A DNA stretch of 64,000 nucleotides from Martelella sp. NC20 (GCF_013459645.1 NZ_CP054861.1:1848001-1912000), one strand, 5' to 3'. Counted from the first letter of the stretch, positions 26,391 to 35,636 are shown. The notes: generated by a model from the sequence alone, not told the origin. Made by a program: numbers and translations.

Positions 26391-27262
26391 TGGCCGATAC
26401 ACACACAGCCGCCAGCCCGGGGCGTGACCGGGCAAAATTCGTCAGGCAGCTTCTCAAACGCAAGAGCGTGGCTTTTGGTCTGCTCGTGCTGTTGATCTTC
26501 GTGGCGCTGGCCATTCTGGCGCCATGGATCACGCCGCATTCCGCCTACAAGCTGTCGATTGCCAACCGGCTGACGCCGCCGGGCGCCGAATACTGGTTCG
26601 GCACGGATGAATTCGGCCGCGATGTCTTCGCCCGAACGATCTTTGCGGGGCGCCTTTCGCTTCTGGTCGGCGCTGCCGTCGTGGTCTTTTCTGCAGTCAT
26701 CGGCGTCACGCTGGGACTGGTCGCCGGGTTTTTCAGAAGCCTCGATATGCCGATTGCCCGGCTTATCGATGCGATGATGGCGTTTCCCGACATTCTGCTG
26801 GCGATTGCTCTGGTTGCAGCACTTGGTCCCTCGCTGATGACGGTTATCGTGGCCTTGTCGATTGTCTATGCGCCAAGGCTTGCCCGTATCGTGCGCGCGT
26901 CCACGCTCGTGATCCGGGAGCTTCCCTTTGTCGAGGCGGCCCGGTCGATGGGAATTTCCACCCGCCATATCATGACCCGGCATGTGCTGCGCAATCTGTT
27001 CTCGCCAATCCTGGTGCAGGCGACCTTTCTGTTTGCGAACGCCATTCTGGCCGAAGCCGGGCTTTCCTTCCTCGGTCTCGGTGTCAGCCCGGAAGTGCCG
27101 ACCTGGGGCACGATGATTGCCGCGGGCCGCCAGTATCTGGGGGCCGCCGACTGGATGACGCTTTTCCCGGGGCTGGCCATCATCCTTGCCGTTCTCTCTC
27201 TCCAACTCGTCGGCGATGGTTTGCGCGACATGCTGGACCCCCGCCTGAAAAAGGACCTGTAG
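26390..27262 (+). CDS. Dipeptide-type ABC transporter permease (DppC-like)
   Basis: This 290-residue permease has the OppC/DppC pattern: a cytoplasmic N-terminus, a first helix (VAFGLLVLLIFVALAIL), the conserved YWFGTDEFGRDVFARTIFAGR segment, and the coupling loop PFVEAARSMGIST. It is translationally coupled to the DppB-like gene. Length and topology are normal for the family. The ATPase subunits of this importer are encoded 3.9 kb downstream as a fused protein. Confidence 0.92.
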   Translation: MADTHTAASPGRDRAKFVRQLLKRKSVAFGLLVLLIFVALAILAPWITPHSAYKLSIANRLTPPGAEYWFGTDEFGRDVFARTIFAGRLSLLVGAAVVVFSAVIGVTLGLVAGFFRSLDMPIARLIDAMMAFPDILLAIALVAALGPSLMTVIVALSIVYAPRLARIVRASTLVIRELPFVEAARSMGISTRHIMTRHVLRNLFSPILVQATFLFANAILAEAGLSFLGLGVSPEVPTWGTMIAAGRQYLGAADWMTLFPGLAIILAVLSLQLVGDGLRDMLDPRLKKDL

Positions 27263-27266
27263 GAAA

Positions 27267-28475
27267 ATGCCGCTTGAACAAACGGGTTCGCCTCTGCTGA
27301 TCCGCAATGTCCGGCCGATCGCATTCGGAACCGGTACGCCGGAAGACCTTGTCGATATAGCCATTGGCGCTGACGGAAAGGTCGCATCGACCGGTCGAGG
27401 TCTGCCGGCCGGTGAGGGCGTGGAAGTCATCGATGGCGCTGGCGCCTGGATTTCGCCGGGCTGGACCGACCTGCACGTGCACATCTGGCATGGCGGCACG
27501 GATATTTCGATCAGGCCCTCGCAATGCGGAGCCGAACGGGGCGTGACGACGCTGGTGGACGCCGGTTCGGCCGGTGAGGCCAATTTTCACGGCTTTCGGG
27601 AATACATCATCGAACCCTCCGTGGAACGCGTGAAAGCCTTCCTCAATCTCGGTTCCATCGGGCTTGTCGCCTGTAACCGGGTGCCGGAGCTGCGCGATAT
27701 CAAGGACGTGGACTTCGACCGCATTGTCCAGTGCTACGAGGAAAACCGCGAGCATATCGTTGGCATCAAGGTCCGCGCCAGCCATGTCATTACAGGCTCG
27801 TGGGGTATCACGCCGGTCAAGCTCGGCAAGAAGATTGCCAGACTGCTCAAGCTGCCGATGATGGTGCATGTCGGCGAGCCGCCGGCGCTCTATGAGGATG
27901 TTCTTGAAGTTCTCGGCCCCGGCGACATCATTACCCATTGCTTCAACGGCAAGCTCGGCTCGTCGATCATGGAGGATGAAGACCTCTTCAATCTGGCCGA
28001 ACGCTGCGCCGGCGAGGGGGTACGTCTCGATATCGGCCATGGCGGCGCCTCCTTCTCGTTCAAGGTGGCGGAAGCGGCGATTGAGCGCGGCCTGATGCCG
28101 TTTTCGATCTCCACCGATCTCCACGGTCATTCGCTCAACGGCGCGGTCTGGGATATGGCGACCACCATGTCGAAACTGCTGTCGGTCGGCATGCCGTTCG
28201 ACAAGGTGGTCAGTGCCGTCACCCACGCGCCTGCCGCCGTCATCGGTCTGCCGATGGACAATCTTCTGTCGCCGGGCGCGCGCGCTGAATTCACGATGTT
28301 CAACCTTATCGACGAAGCGTTGGACGTGGTCGATTCCAATGGCGACAGGGCGCAGATGACCAAGCTTTTCGATCCCGTCTACGCGGTCATCGGCACACGC
28401 GCTATCAAGGCCTCGCGACACACGCCCGGCACATGGCGCAGCGGCTATGACGGCCAGAATTATGCATTTCGCTGA
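27267..28475 (+). CDS. Amidohydrolase/deacetylase-family metallohydrolase
   Basis: A 402-residue amidohydrolase-superfamily protein related to the dihydroorotase-like EF_0837/AHA_3915 group. Metal-site elements appear in order: DLHVHIWHGG (HxH), VGIKVRAS (candidate carboxylated lysine), MMVHVGEPP, DIITHCFNG and ISTDLHGH (catalytic Asp). It is predicted to hydrolyse a cyclic amide, N-acyl amino acid or similar C-N bond in the cytoplasm. AGGA lies just before the ATG. In other bacteria genes of this group pair with a SelA-like PLP enzyme, as here, which supports a joint pathway. Confidence 0.82.
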   Translation: MPLEQTGSPLLIRNVRPIAFGTGTPEDLVDIAIGADGKVASTGRGLPAGEGVEVIDGAGAWISPGWTDLHVHIWHGGTDISIRPSQCGAERGVTTLVDAGSAGEANFHGFREYIIEPSVERVKAFLNLGSIGLVACNRVPELRDIKDVDFDRIVQCYEENREHIVGIKVRASHVITGSWGITPVKLGKKIARLLKLPMMVHVGEPPALYEDVLEVLGPGDIITHCFNGKLGSSIMEDEDLFNLAERCAGEGVRLDIGHGGASFSFKVAEAAIERGLMPFSISTDLHGHSLNGAVWDMATTMSKLLSVGMPFDKVVSAVTHAPAAVIGLPMDNLLSPGARAEFTMFNLIDEALDVVDSNGDRAQMTKLFDPVYAVIGTRAIKASRHTPGTWRSGYDGQNYAFR

Positions 28476-28521
28476 TCGCCAAGACGGTCAGCCATCACAT
28501 TTTGAAAGTACAGGAGTTTTC

Positions 28522-29019
28522 GTGTCCCAGACATCCGCGATTAAAAAAGGCGAACCGGCCTCTGTAGCAGAACGACTTGCGACACTGGGTATCGAGATAC
28601 CGCCTGCGCAGCCTCCAATCGCCAATTTTGCAGCCTACAAACAGGAAGGCAATATTCTCTATCTTTCGGGGCAGGGACCAAGCGAAAGCGACGGCTCACA
28701 ACATTACGGCAAGGTCGGTGGCGACGTCACCGTCGAGGATGCCTACAGACACGCGCGGCTGACGGGACTCAATCTTCTGGCTGTAATGCAGGAAGCGCTC
28801 GGCAATCTCGACCGTGTCAAACATGTGGTGAAAATCCTCGGCATGGTGAATGCGACCCCCGATTTCACCCAGCATCCGAGTGTTATCAACGGCTGCTCCG
28901 ATCTGTTCATCGAGGTGTTCGGCGAGGCCGGCATTCATGCGCGTTCAGCTGTTGGCCTCGGTTCGCTGCCGAATAATATCACCGTGGAAATCGAAGCGAT
29001 CGTCGCTGTGAAGGATTGA
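28522..29019 (+). CDS. RidA-family enamine/imine deaminase
   Basis: A 165-residue YjgF/YER057c/RidA-fold protein (NILYLSGQGP; DAYRHARLTGLNLLAVMQEALGNLDRV; ARSAVGLGSLP). RidA proteins hydrolyse reactive enamine/imine intermediates released by PLP-dependent lyases. The gene starts with GTG, chosen because CAGGAG sits at the right distance; an upstream ATG at 28447 lies inside the amidohydrolase gene. It ends three bases before the convergent IclR gene. Its presence fits an elimination catalysed by the SelA-like enzyme of the same island. Confidence 0.85.
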   Translation: MSQTSAIKKGEPASVAERLATLGIEIPPAQPPIANFAAYKQEGNILYLSGQGPSESDGSQHYGKVGGDVTVEDAYRHARLTGLNLLAVMQEALGNLDRVKHVVKILGMVNATPDFTQHPSVINGCSDLFIEVFGEAGIHARSAVGLGSLPNNITVEIEAIVAVKD

Positions 29020-29022
29020 ATT

Positions 29023-29844
29023 CTAGTGTTCCCGCCATCCCATCAACCGTTCGATACGTTCAGCAGAATCCCGGACATAGTCGCCGAACGGGGCGTCGCC
29101 TGCCGTGGCCTTCTGCTCGGGCAGCACGATCGAAATCGTGGCGGTGCATTCGCCCTCCGCATTGCGGATCGGCGAAGCGATGCAGGCGACGGAATAGTCG
29201 GATTCGCCAACCTGAACGGAAAGCCGGTTTTCGAACGCTTCCGCCGCCGCCTTCGAAAGCGCTTTCGGATCGATGGTCGCACGGCCTGTCGGCGAGGCGC
29301 GGGCGCCGCGTTTGAACAGTTCGATGCGGTCCTTTTCCGGCATGTGGCCGACCAGAAGCCGGCCCGACGCCGTCCAGTTCAGCGGAATGCGCGAGCCGAC
29401 GCGCGACATCACCTGGAAATGGCTGGGTCCGTCGGCCATCGCCATGACCAGCATATGATGGCCGTCCCGGCCGCAAAGCTGGACGGTTTCGCCGGCGCGG
29501 CGGCAAAGATCGTGCATCTCCTGTGTGGCCACCCGCATGAAGTCAACGGAGCGGGCATAGGCAATGCCGTAATTGTAAAGGCGGGGGCCGAGCCACAGCA
29601 TGCCGTCATGGGCGCGGGTCAGCACAGCCTTTTCAACGAGGTCCTCGGTGATGGTATAGATCGTCGAAAGCGGCGCTCCGATGGCCTTTGCAATCGCATA
29701 ACCGCCGGCAGGTTCACCGGTTTCATAAAGATAGTCGATGACCTGGAGGATGCGGTCAATGCCGCTGACCCGGGTTCTCTTCTTCTTTTTTTCAGGGGCG
29801 GTTTCCGGTTCGTCAAAGGATCCGGTTTCATTTGTCTCGGTCAT
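29023..29844 (-). CDS. IclR-family transcriptional regulator
   Basis: A 273-residue regulator with an N-terminal charged tail (EKKKKRTRV), a winged HTH (residues 29-85; GYAIAKAIGAPLSTIYTITEDL) and a C-terminal IclR effector domain (about 100-270) with VACIASPIRNAEGECTATISIVLP. It separates two plus-strand operons of the island and is divergent from the PLP-enzyme gene, so it can control both. A 13-base motif shared by the two promoter regions is a candidate operator. The inducer is presumably the transported compound or a breakdown product. Confidence 0.92.
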   Translation of the reverse strand: MTETNETGSFDEPETAPEKKKKRTRVSGIDRILQVIDYLYETGEPAGGYAIAKAIGAPLSTIYTITEDLVEKAVLTRAHDGMLWLGPRLYNYGIAYARSVDFMRVATQEMHDLCRRAGETVQLCGRDGHHMLVMAMADGPSHFQVMSRVGSRIPLNWTASGRLLVGHMPEKDRIELFKRGARASPTGRATIDPKALSKAAAEAFENRLSVQVGESDYSVACIASPIRNAEGECTATISIVLPEQKATAGDAPFGDYVRDSAERIERLMGWREH

Positions 29845-29874
29845 GCCTATTCCTCAGTTTTGAGTGACATTGCA

Positions 29875-29887
29875 TTATTACGTTACA
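29875..29887 (-). promoter_or_regulatory. Candidate IclR operator in the divergent region
   Basis: On the minus strand this reads TGTAACGTAATAA, matching TGTAACGGAATAA at 22381-22393 at 12 of 13 positions. Both copies sit in promoter regions of the same island and none was noticed in other promoter regions read. It lies 31 bases upstream of the IclR start and 49 bases upstream of the PLP-enzyme start. Confidence 0.45.
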
Positions 29888-29936
29888 GTTGTCGAGTTGC
29901 GCACGGGCGTGTCCGGCACATCCACGGAGAATCTCA

Positions 29937-31133
29937 ATGAGTGAAGATATCAGGCAGTCGCTCGGATTGCGGCCTGTCATCAATGTTTCCGGCACGATGA
30001 CCAGTCTTGGCGCTTCGATCGCCGTTCCGGAGGCTGTTGCCGCTGTCGCGAAGATCATGCCGCAATTCGTCGACATGAACGACCTGCAGCGCAAGGCCGG
30101 CAAGGTCATCGCCCGGCTGACCGGTGCAGAAGCGGGTTTTGTCACGGCATCCTGCGCCTCCGGCATCAGCCTCGCCGTTGCCGGGGCCATTACCGGTCCG
30201 GATCTCCTTGCTGTCGAGCGCCTGCCGATGGCGACGACGGCCAGAAAAGAAATTATCGTACAGGCTGGCCATATCGTCAATTACGGCGCGCCGGTCGACC
30301 AGGCCATCCGCCTTGCCGGGGGAACGGTCGTGTCGATCGGGCAGGCAACCTCGACCCACCGCTTCCACCTTGAAAACGCGATCACCGAAAACACGGCGGC
30401 GGCGGTTTATGTCGTCTCTCACCATGTCGTCGACTACGGCCTGCTGCATCTCAGCGAGTTCGTCGAGATCGCCCACGCGCGCGGCGTTCCGGTGATTGTC
30501 GATGCGGCGTCGGAATATGACCTGAAGGGCTTCCTTGCGACCGGCGCCGATATTGTTCTCTATTCCGGCCATAAATTCCTTGGCGGGCCGACGTCGGGCA
30601 TCGTTGCCGGTCGCAAGGATATGGTCCGCAATGCCTATATTCAGAACTACGGCATCGGCCGCGGCATGAAGGTCGGCAAGGAAAGCATTTTCGGCGTCAT
30701 GGCCGCGCTTGAAGCCTGGGAAACCCGCGATCACGAGGGTATCCGGGCGCGTGAGAGAGGCTACCTTGATCTGTGGAAGGACGCACTCGACGGCCGCCCC
30801 GGCATTCATGCCGTGATCGACCCCGATCCGACCAACAATCCGCTCGACCGCCTCAAGGTCATGATCGACCCTTCCGAGGCACGCATTACCGCGTGGGATC
30901 TTTCCGCAGCGCTTGCCCATGGCGAACCGCCGATCATCGTGCGTGATCATGAGGCGGAGCATCATTATTTCTACCTCGATCCGTGCAATCTGCATCCGGG
31001 GCAGGAGCATATCGTGACGCGTCGTCTTGGCGAGGAACTCGACAAGGCCCGCCGCTCAAACGACATCATCGCCACGCCGATCGAGGACCTGAGCCGCCAC
31101 CGCTTCGATGGCCTGCTCAAATGGCCGGACTGA
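29937..31133 (+). CDS. SelA-like PLP-dependent enzyme (aminotransferase-fold lyase)
   Basis: A 398-residue fold-type I PLP enzyme related to the SelA-like/DgaE group (D-glucosaminate-6-phosphate ammonia-lyase). Key features are [16 protein letters not shown] at the N-terminus, [30 protein letters not shown] with the PLP lysine (about residue 213), and [13 protein letters not shown]. It is not selenocysteine synthase: no selB or tRNA-Sec is nearby and the island is catabolic. The likely reaction is ammonia elimination from an amino sugar acid or amino acid, giving an enamine for RidA. The ATG at 29937 follows GGAGA. Confidence 0.82.
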   Translation: MSEDIRQSLGLRPVINVSGTMTSLGASIAVPEAVAAVAKIMPQFVDMNDLQRKAGKVIARLTGAEAGFVTASCASGISLAVAGAITGPDLLAVERLPMATTARKEIIVQAGHIVNYGAPVDQAIRLAGGTVVSIGQATSTHRFHLENAITENTAAAVYVVSHHVVDYGLLHLSEFVEIAHARGVPVIVDAASEYDLKGFLATGADIVLYSGHKFLGGPTSGIVAGRKDMVRNAYIQNYGIGRGMKVGKESIFGVMAALEAWETRDHEGIRARERGYLDLWKDALDGRPGIHAVIDPDPTNNPLDRLKVMIDPSEARITAWDLSAALAHGEPPIIVRDHEAEHHYFYLDPCNLHPGQEHIVTRRLGEELDKARRSNDIIATPIEDLSRHRFDGLLKWPD

Positions 31134-31162
31134 AGATCTGGTTTCGCGAAGGGGACAGCAAA

Positions 31163-32998
31163 ATGACAAATCAGGCAACCACGAATGACGGCGACCATGC
31201 ACCGGTTCTGTCGGTTCAGAACCTGACCACATCCTTCTATTCGGAAGGAGACTGGCGCAGCGTCGTCCGCAATGTCTCGTTCGACGTCATGCCGGGGGAA
31301 ACGCTGGCGATTGTCGGCGAAAGCGGATCGGGCAAGAGCGTGACCTCGCTTTCCATCATGGGCCTTCTGCCGCGCGACATGTCGCGCGTCGAGGGCCGCA
31401 TCCTGCTCGATGGCCGCGATCTGCTGACGGCTTCCGACAGGGCTATGCGGGCGACTCGTGGCGCCGATATCTCGATGATCTTTCAGGAACCGATGACGAG
31501 CCTCAATCCGCTTTTCACCATCGGCGACCAGATTTCCGAGGCGATCCGCTGCCATAGCGCGGTAACGAGGAAAGAAGCGCGGCAAGAGACGGTCCGGCTT
31601 CTGGAGAAAGTACGCATTCCCTCCGCCGCGTCCCGTTTTGACGAATATCCGCATCGGTTTTCAGGCGGCATGCGCCAGCGGGTGATGATTGCCATGGCGC
31701 TGGCGGCCCGCCCGAAACTGCTGATCGCCGATGAGCCGACAACGGCGCTCGATGTCACCATTCAGGGGCAGATTCTCGACCTCATCAAAACCCTGCAGGA
31801 GGAAGAAGGCACCTCCGTGCTGTTTATTACCCATGACATGGGCGTGGTTGCCGAAATCGCCGACCGCACTGTGGTGATGTTCCGCGGCGAACAGGTTGAG
31901 AGCGGCAAGACCAGCGATATTTTTGCAAACAGCCGTGAGCCCTATACCCGTGCGCTGCTGTCCGCCGTGCCGGTGCTCGGCTCGATGTCCGGCAGTGAAC
32001 TGCCGGCGCGCTTTCCTATTACCGATGTCCAGACCGGGCAAATCACCCCGGCCGCTGTTTCGAAAGATACAGTCGCACGCGCTGAAAAGCCTGTTCTCGA
32101 GGCCAGGAACATGTCGGTACGGTTCGACATCCATTCCGGCCTGCTGTCGCGGCTTTCCGGCCGTGTTCATGCGGCAGAGAATGTGTCGTTCAAACTGCAT
32201 GCCGGGGAGACGCTGTCACTGGTCGGGGAATCGGGCTGCGGCAAATCCACAACCGGGCGCGCGGTCATGCGGCTCATCGAACCGGACAGCGGTGAGGTCC
32301 TTGTCGATGGCGAGGATGTGCTTGGCGATGACGTGCGCTCGATGCGCAAGCTCAGGCAGACAGTGCAGATGATCTTTCAGGACCCGTTCGCCAGCCTCAA
32401 CCCCCGCATGACCGTTGGCGAGGCGGTTGCCGAACCCTATCTCGAGCACCGGCTGGGAACGCGGCGCGAGGCCCGCGAGATGGTCGCGGATATTCTCGGA
32501 AAGGTCGGGTTATCCGCCGACATGGGGAGACGTTATCCGCACGAGTTTTCCGGCGGCCAGCGCCAGCGTATCTGTATCGCCCGCGCTTTGGCGCTCAATC
32601 CAAAGGTCATCATTGCCGATGAAAGCGTGTCCGCGCTCGATGTTTCGATCAAGGCGCAGGTCATCAATCTGATGCTGGATCTGCAGGAGAGCATGAACAT
32701 CGCCTTCCTGTTCATCTCCCACGATATGGCCGTGGTCGAACGCGTCAGTCATCAGGTTGCGGTGATGTATCTGGGCGAAATCGTCGAGATCGGCCCGCGC
32801 GATGCTGTCTTCTCCAATCCACAGCATCCCTATACCCGCAAGCTGATGCAGGCCGTGCCGATTCCAGATCCCGCGCGGCTCGGCATGAAGCGCGGCGGCC
32901 AGGTTGATGAATTGGAAAGCCCGATCCGTCCGCTGAACTATACGGCGAAGGTGCAGCGCTACAACGAGATTTCACCCGGTCATTTCTGTCTGTATTGA
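31163..32998 (+). CDS. Fused dipeptide-type ABC transporter ATPase (DppD-DppF)
   Basis: A 611-residue protein with two complete ABC ATPase domains. Domain 1 has Walker A GESGSGKSVTSL, signature FSGGMRQRVMIAMAL and Walker B LLIADEPTTALDVT. Domain 2 has Walker A GESGCGKSTTGRA, signature FSGGQRQRICIARAL and Walker B VIIADESVSALDVS, and each ends with an oligopeptide-type C-terminal extension. Such fusions are common in rhizobia. It energises the DppB/DppC pair encoded upstream. The ATG at 31163 with GGGGAC upstream is chosen over a start inside the PLP-enzyme gene. Confidence 0.93.
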   Translation: MTNQATTNDGDHAPVLSVQNLTTSFYSEGDWRSVVRNVSFDVMPGETLAIVGESGSGKSVTSLSIMGLLPRDMSRVEGRILLDGRDLLTASDRAMRATRGADISMIFQEPMTSLNPLFTIGDQISEAIRCHSAVTRKEARQETVRLLEKVRIPSAASRFDEYPHRFSGGMRQRVMIAMALAARPKLLIADEPTTALDVTIQGQILDLIKTLQEEEGTSVLFITHDMGVVAEIADRTVVMFRGEQVESGKTSDIFANSREPYTRALLSAVPVLGSMSGSELPARFPITDVQTGQITPAAVSKDTVARAEKPVLEARNMSVRFDIHSGLLSRLSGRVHAAENVSFKLHAGETLSLVGESGCGKSTTGRAVMRLIEPDSGEVLVDGEDVLGDDVRSMRKLRQTVQMIFQDPFASLNPRMTVGEAVAEPYLEHRLGTRREAREMVADILGKVGLSADMGRRYPHEFSGGQRQRICIARALALNPKVIIADESVSALDVSIKAQVINLMLDLQESMNIAFLFISHDMAVVERVSHQVAVMYLGEIVEIGPRDAVFSNPQHPYTRKLMQAVPIPDPARLGMKRGGQVDELESPIRPLNYTAKVQRYNEISPGHFCLY

Positions 32999-33024
32999 GA
33001 CCCCATGTCCCTGATCGGCATGGT

Positions 33025-34329
33025 GGCTCGCGTCGCAATATGTTGGCAACGAGGGTTAACTTTGCAGCCAGAGCCTCAAACATAGGAGACGATCCGTGAC
33101 CGATGATACAGCACTTTACGTTGGTTTGGATGTGAGCAAAGAAAAAATAGCCATTGGCCTGGCGGAAGCTGGCCGCAAGGGAGAGGTGCGTTACTACGGC
33201 GAAATCGCCAACCGTGCTGATGCAGTGCGCAAATTTGTCGATAGGCTTGCAGGACGTCACAGACGCCTGTGCCTTTGCTATGAGGCTGGCCCGACAGGCT
33301 ACGGACTGTATCGCCAACTTCGCGATCTTGGCCATGAATGCCTTGTCGTTGCACCATCGCTCGTTCCGACCCGTCCGGGACTTCAGGTCAAAACGGATCG
33401 GCGCGATGCTGTCGCGCTTGCCGCCTTGTTGCGTGCAGGCGAACTGTCATCCATCTGGGTTCCCGACGAGACGCATGAGGCCATGCGCGATCTTTGCCGG
33501 GCACGGGAAGCGGCCGTCTCGGATTTACGACGAGCCCGCCAGCATCTCTTGTCATTTCTGCTCAGGCACGGCAGGGTCTTCGAAGGTCGCTCCCACTGGA
33601 GCAAAGCTCATCGAAACTGGTTGGCGACACAGCGCTTTGATCATCGCGCGCAGCAAATTGCCATGGAAGAATATATTCGTGCCATTGAGCAGATCGAGGA
33701 GCGGCGCGACCGGCTGACACGGCAAATGGTGGAGCTCTTGCAGGATTGGTCGCTTAACCCGATCGTCGAAGCGATCCAAGCCCTGCGTGGTGTCGCGCAG
33801 ATCTCGGCGATGACATTGGTATCGGAGATCGGCGACTTTAGACGCTTCAGTAATCCGCGTCAGTTCATGGCCTGGCTGGGGCTGGTTCCCAAAGAGCATT
33901 CGACCGGTGCCAGCGTGTCGCGTGGGTCGATCACGAAGGCCGGCAACATCCGTGCGCGACGCATGCTGGTCGAAGGCGCCTGGACCTACAGACTGCCCGC
34001 GCGTGTAAACCAGGAAATCCTGAAGCGAACGGAGGGGCTGCCTGAAGCAATCAGAGCGATCGCCTGGAAAGCGCAAGTGCGGCTATGCCAGCGGTATCGG
34101 CGCATGCAAGCCAGCGGTCGCCCCACCAACATTGTCATCGTCGCCATCGCGCGCGAGCTTGCGGCTTTCGTCTGGGCTATTGCGACAACAGTTCCCATTC
34201 CCCCAACAAAGACAGCCTGACGAAGAGGCATCAACGCGAAGGAGAGAAAAACAAGTTCAATTCCATCACGCTGCTTATTGCCGGGCGTGGCGGCCGGTCA
34301 GGGCAACCCTCGTTGTGATTCTGCGAGCC
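33025..34329 (+). mobile_element. IS110-family insertion sequence (IS1111-like subgroup)
   Basis: The transposase gene is flanked by imperfectly spaced inverted repeats: GGCTCGC (33025-33031) plus CAACGAGGGTT (33047-33057) on the left, and AACCCTCGTTG (34305-34315) plus GCGAGCC (34323-34329) on the right. Subterminal inverted repeats are a mark of the IS1111 subgroup. The outer ends are not defined by a target duplication, as expected for IS110-type recombination, so the limits are approximate. The 34221-34600 stretch after the transposase is gene-free and may hold the element's guide (bridge) RNA. Confidence 0.75.
33096..34220 (+). CDS. IS110-family transposase
   Basis: A 374-residue DEDD transposase. 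The RuvC-like N-terminal domain has YVGLDVSKEKIAI, LCYEAGPTGYG and KTDRRDAVALA, carrying the acidic residues. The C-terminal Transposase_20 domain has LRGVAQISAMTLVSEIGDF, FMAWLGLVPKE and SRGSITKAGN, where the serine recombination nucleophile of the family is expected. It looks full length and active. IS110 enzymes are directed to target and donor sites by a structured RNA from the element's non-coding end. Confidence 0.93.
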   Translation: MTDDTALYVGLDVSKEKIAIGLAEAGRKGEVRYYGEIANRADAVRKFVDRLAGRHRRLCLCYEAGPTGYGLYRQLRDLGHECLVVAPSLVPTRPGLQVKTDRRDAVALAALLRAGELSSIWVPDETHEAMRDLCRAREAAVSDLRRARQHLLSFLLRHGRVFEGRSHWSKAHRNWLATQRFDHRAQQIAMEEYIRAIEQIEERRDRLTRQMVELLQDWSLNPIVEAIQALRGVAQISAMTLVSEIGDFRRFSNPRQFMAWLGLVPKEHSTGASVSRGSITKAGNIRARRMLVEGAWTYRLPARVNQEILKRTEGLPEAIRAIAWKAQVRLCQRYRRMQASGRPTNIVIVAIARELAAFVWAIATTVPIPPTKTA

Positions 34330-34607
34330 TGAAATGGCGACACGCGCTATGTGAGACAGAGGAAGGCCCGAGACGAACCACGGTCTTGCGGTATCCAACC
34401 CGCGCATCAGAGTCTGATCAACCGTCGTCTCAGCGCCGCCGCGCCCTGCAATAGGCAGCATATCCCCCCTCGTCGACGCTGAAAAAGCGACGCGAAATAC
34501 CTATGCCAAAAATCTTGAAAACGGACATGAGAATCACCGGCATCAACAAAACAGTATCCAAATCTTGCCCCCGCGGCCAATGATATTTTATCAATAATAT
34601 CAAAGGC

Positions 34608-35226
34608 TTAACTTTTATCAGGTGAAGCCTTTTTGTCGGTTGCCGACGAAACACCTGTCGCGAGATGCAGTAACCCTGCGATCGCGCCATAGAGATCGAT
34701 ATCGAGACCCGCGCCGTCTTCAGACGGCGTCAGAACAATCCTGTCGATCAGATCACGCAGCGCTTCCTTCGAGCCCAGCATCTGATCTGCCTGGTTCAGA
34801 CCGGCAATGAGCTTTGTAATCTGTTCGCGATAGCGCGCCGCCATCGACGGATGGAAGAGGACTGGTTCCGGTGCTTCGACTGATGCAAGTTCGCGCTCAA
34901 GGGCCTTTCGGCAGCGATCGAGGTCGTTCATGCGGTCCTTGACCTGATCGGCAGGCACGCCGGCGACAATCGCATCAACCAGTTTGGCATGGTCGCTTTT
35001 GTCTCTGGCGAGTTCTGCTTCCTTGTCTTTGCGATCTGATGCGCTGAATTGGCCAGCCGGTTCCGTTCTGCGGTATATTCCTCACAGAATATCCTGACAG
35101 CTTCGGGGGCCATCAGATTATTGGTCAATGCCTCAAGGACACCGGTCTCAAGATCACGCTGCTTTATGGTGAGCATGTTGGTACACACGGCATTGCCCTT
35201 GTTGCGTGCAGCAGAGCAACCGAAAG
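34608..35226 (-). pseudogene. C-terminal scrap of a serine site-specific recombinase
   Basis: On the minus strand the piece begins with a zinc-ribbon-like GCSAARNKGNAVC, runs through TNMLTIKQRDLETGVLEAL and EYTAERNRLA, shifts frame near 35050, and continues as DQVKDRMNDLDRCRKALERELA to SPDKS. These are the C-terminal zinc-ribbon and coiled-coil regions of large serine recombinases. The catalytic resolvase domain is absent; at about 35226 the sequence changes abruptly into IS66 orfA. It is a dead fragment. Confidence 0.75.
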
Positions 35227-35488
35227 CTGCGGCGTCAATCCGTGGCGCCGCGCCACGGAGCAGACCGTCACGCCCGGCTCATAGCTCTCCGCGACGATCT
35301 CAGCCTTGCGCTCGTCGCTCCACGCGCGCCGACGACCGCTGCCCCTGAAAACCTCGAAACGGCGCGCCGGCTCTTCATCGCTCGATGTAAGCGTAAACTC
35401 TGAAGTCGACATATGTCCAACCCTTCGTGCGGGCTCAACATCGTCAATCAAGCCGAGATCCGGAAGGTGGGGCCAAAACACCGCTTAC
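35224..35488 (-). mobile_element. Truncated IS66-family end with orfA fragment
   Basis: The minus-strand frame from ATG 35412 encodes MSTSEFTLTSSDEE and RRAWSDERKAEIVAESYEPG then VARRHGLTPQL, the N-terminal two-thirds of the IS66 accessory protein TnpA. Outside it lies the IS66-type terminal repeat, minus strand GTAAGCGGTGTTTTGG (35473-35488) running into CCCCACCTTCCG, so the element's outer end is at about 35488. The tnpB and tnpC genes are missing. 35489-35636 shows no gene. Confidence 0.8.
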
Positions 35489-35636
35489 ACTCCAGGACGT
35501 CTCGCACTTCCTACAGGTAGGCGGGTCCCGAGCGCGGCTTCAAGACCTCCGACGCCGCCGCGGGTCGCCGGCGGCGCGCTCAACCCAACGGCACGTGCGC
35601 CGCCGGCAAAGCTGACATGCGATCGACGGAAGGCGT

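Noticed and set aside
24042..26435. A 797-codon open frame on the minus strand
   Set aside because: It is antisense to the GH1 and DppB-like genes, has no recognisable domain and reflects high-GC codon bias of the plus-strand genes.
29937..31133. Selenocysteine synthase (SelA)
   Set aside because: The protein belongs to the SelA-like group but there is no selB, selC or selD nearby, and it sits with an amidohydrolase, RidA and an importer.
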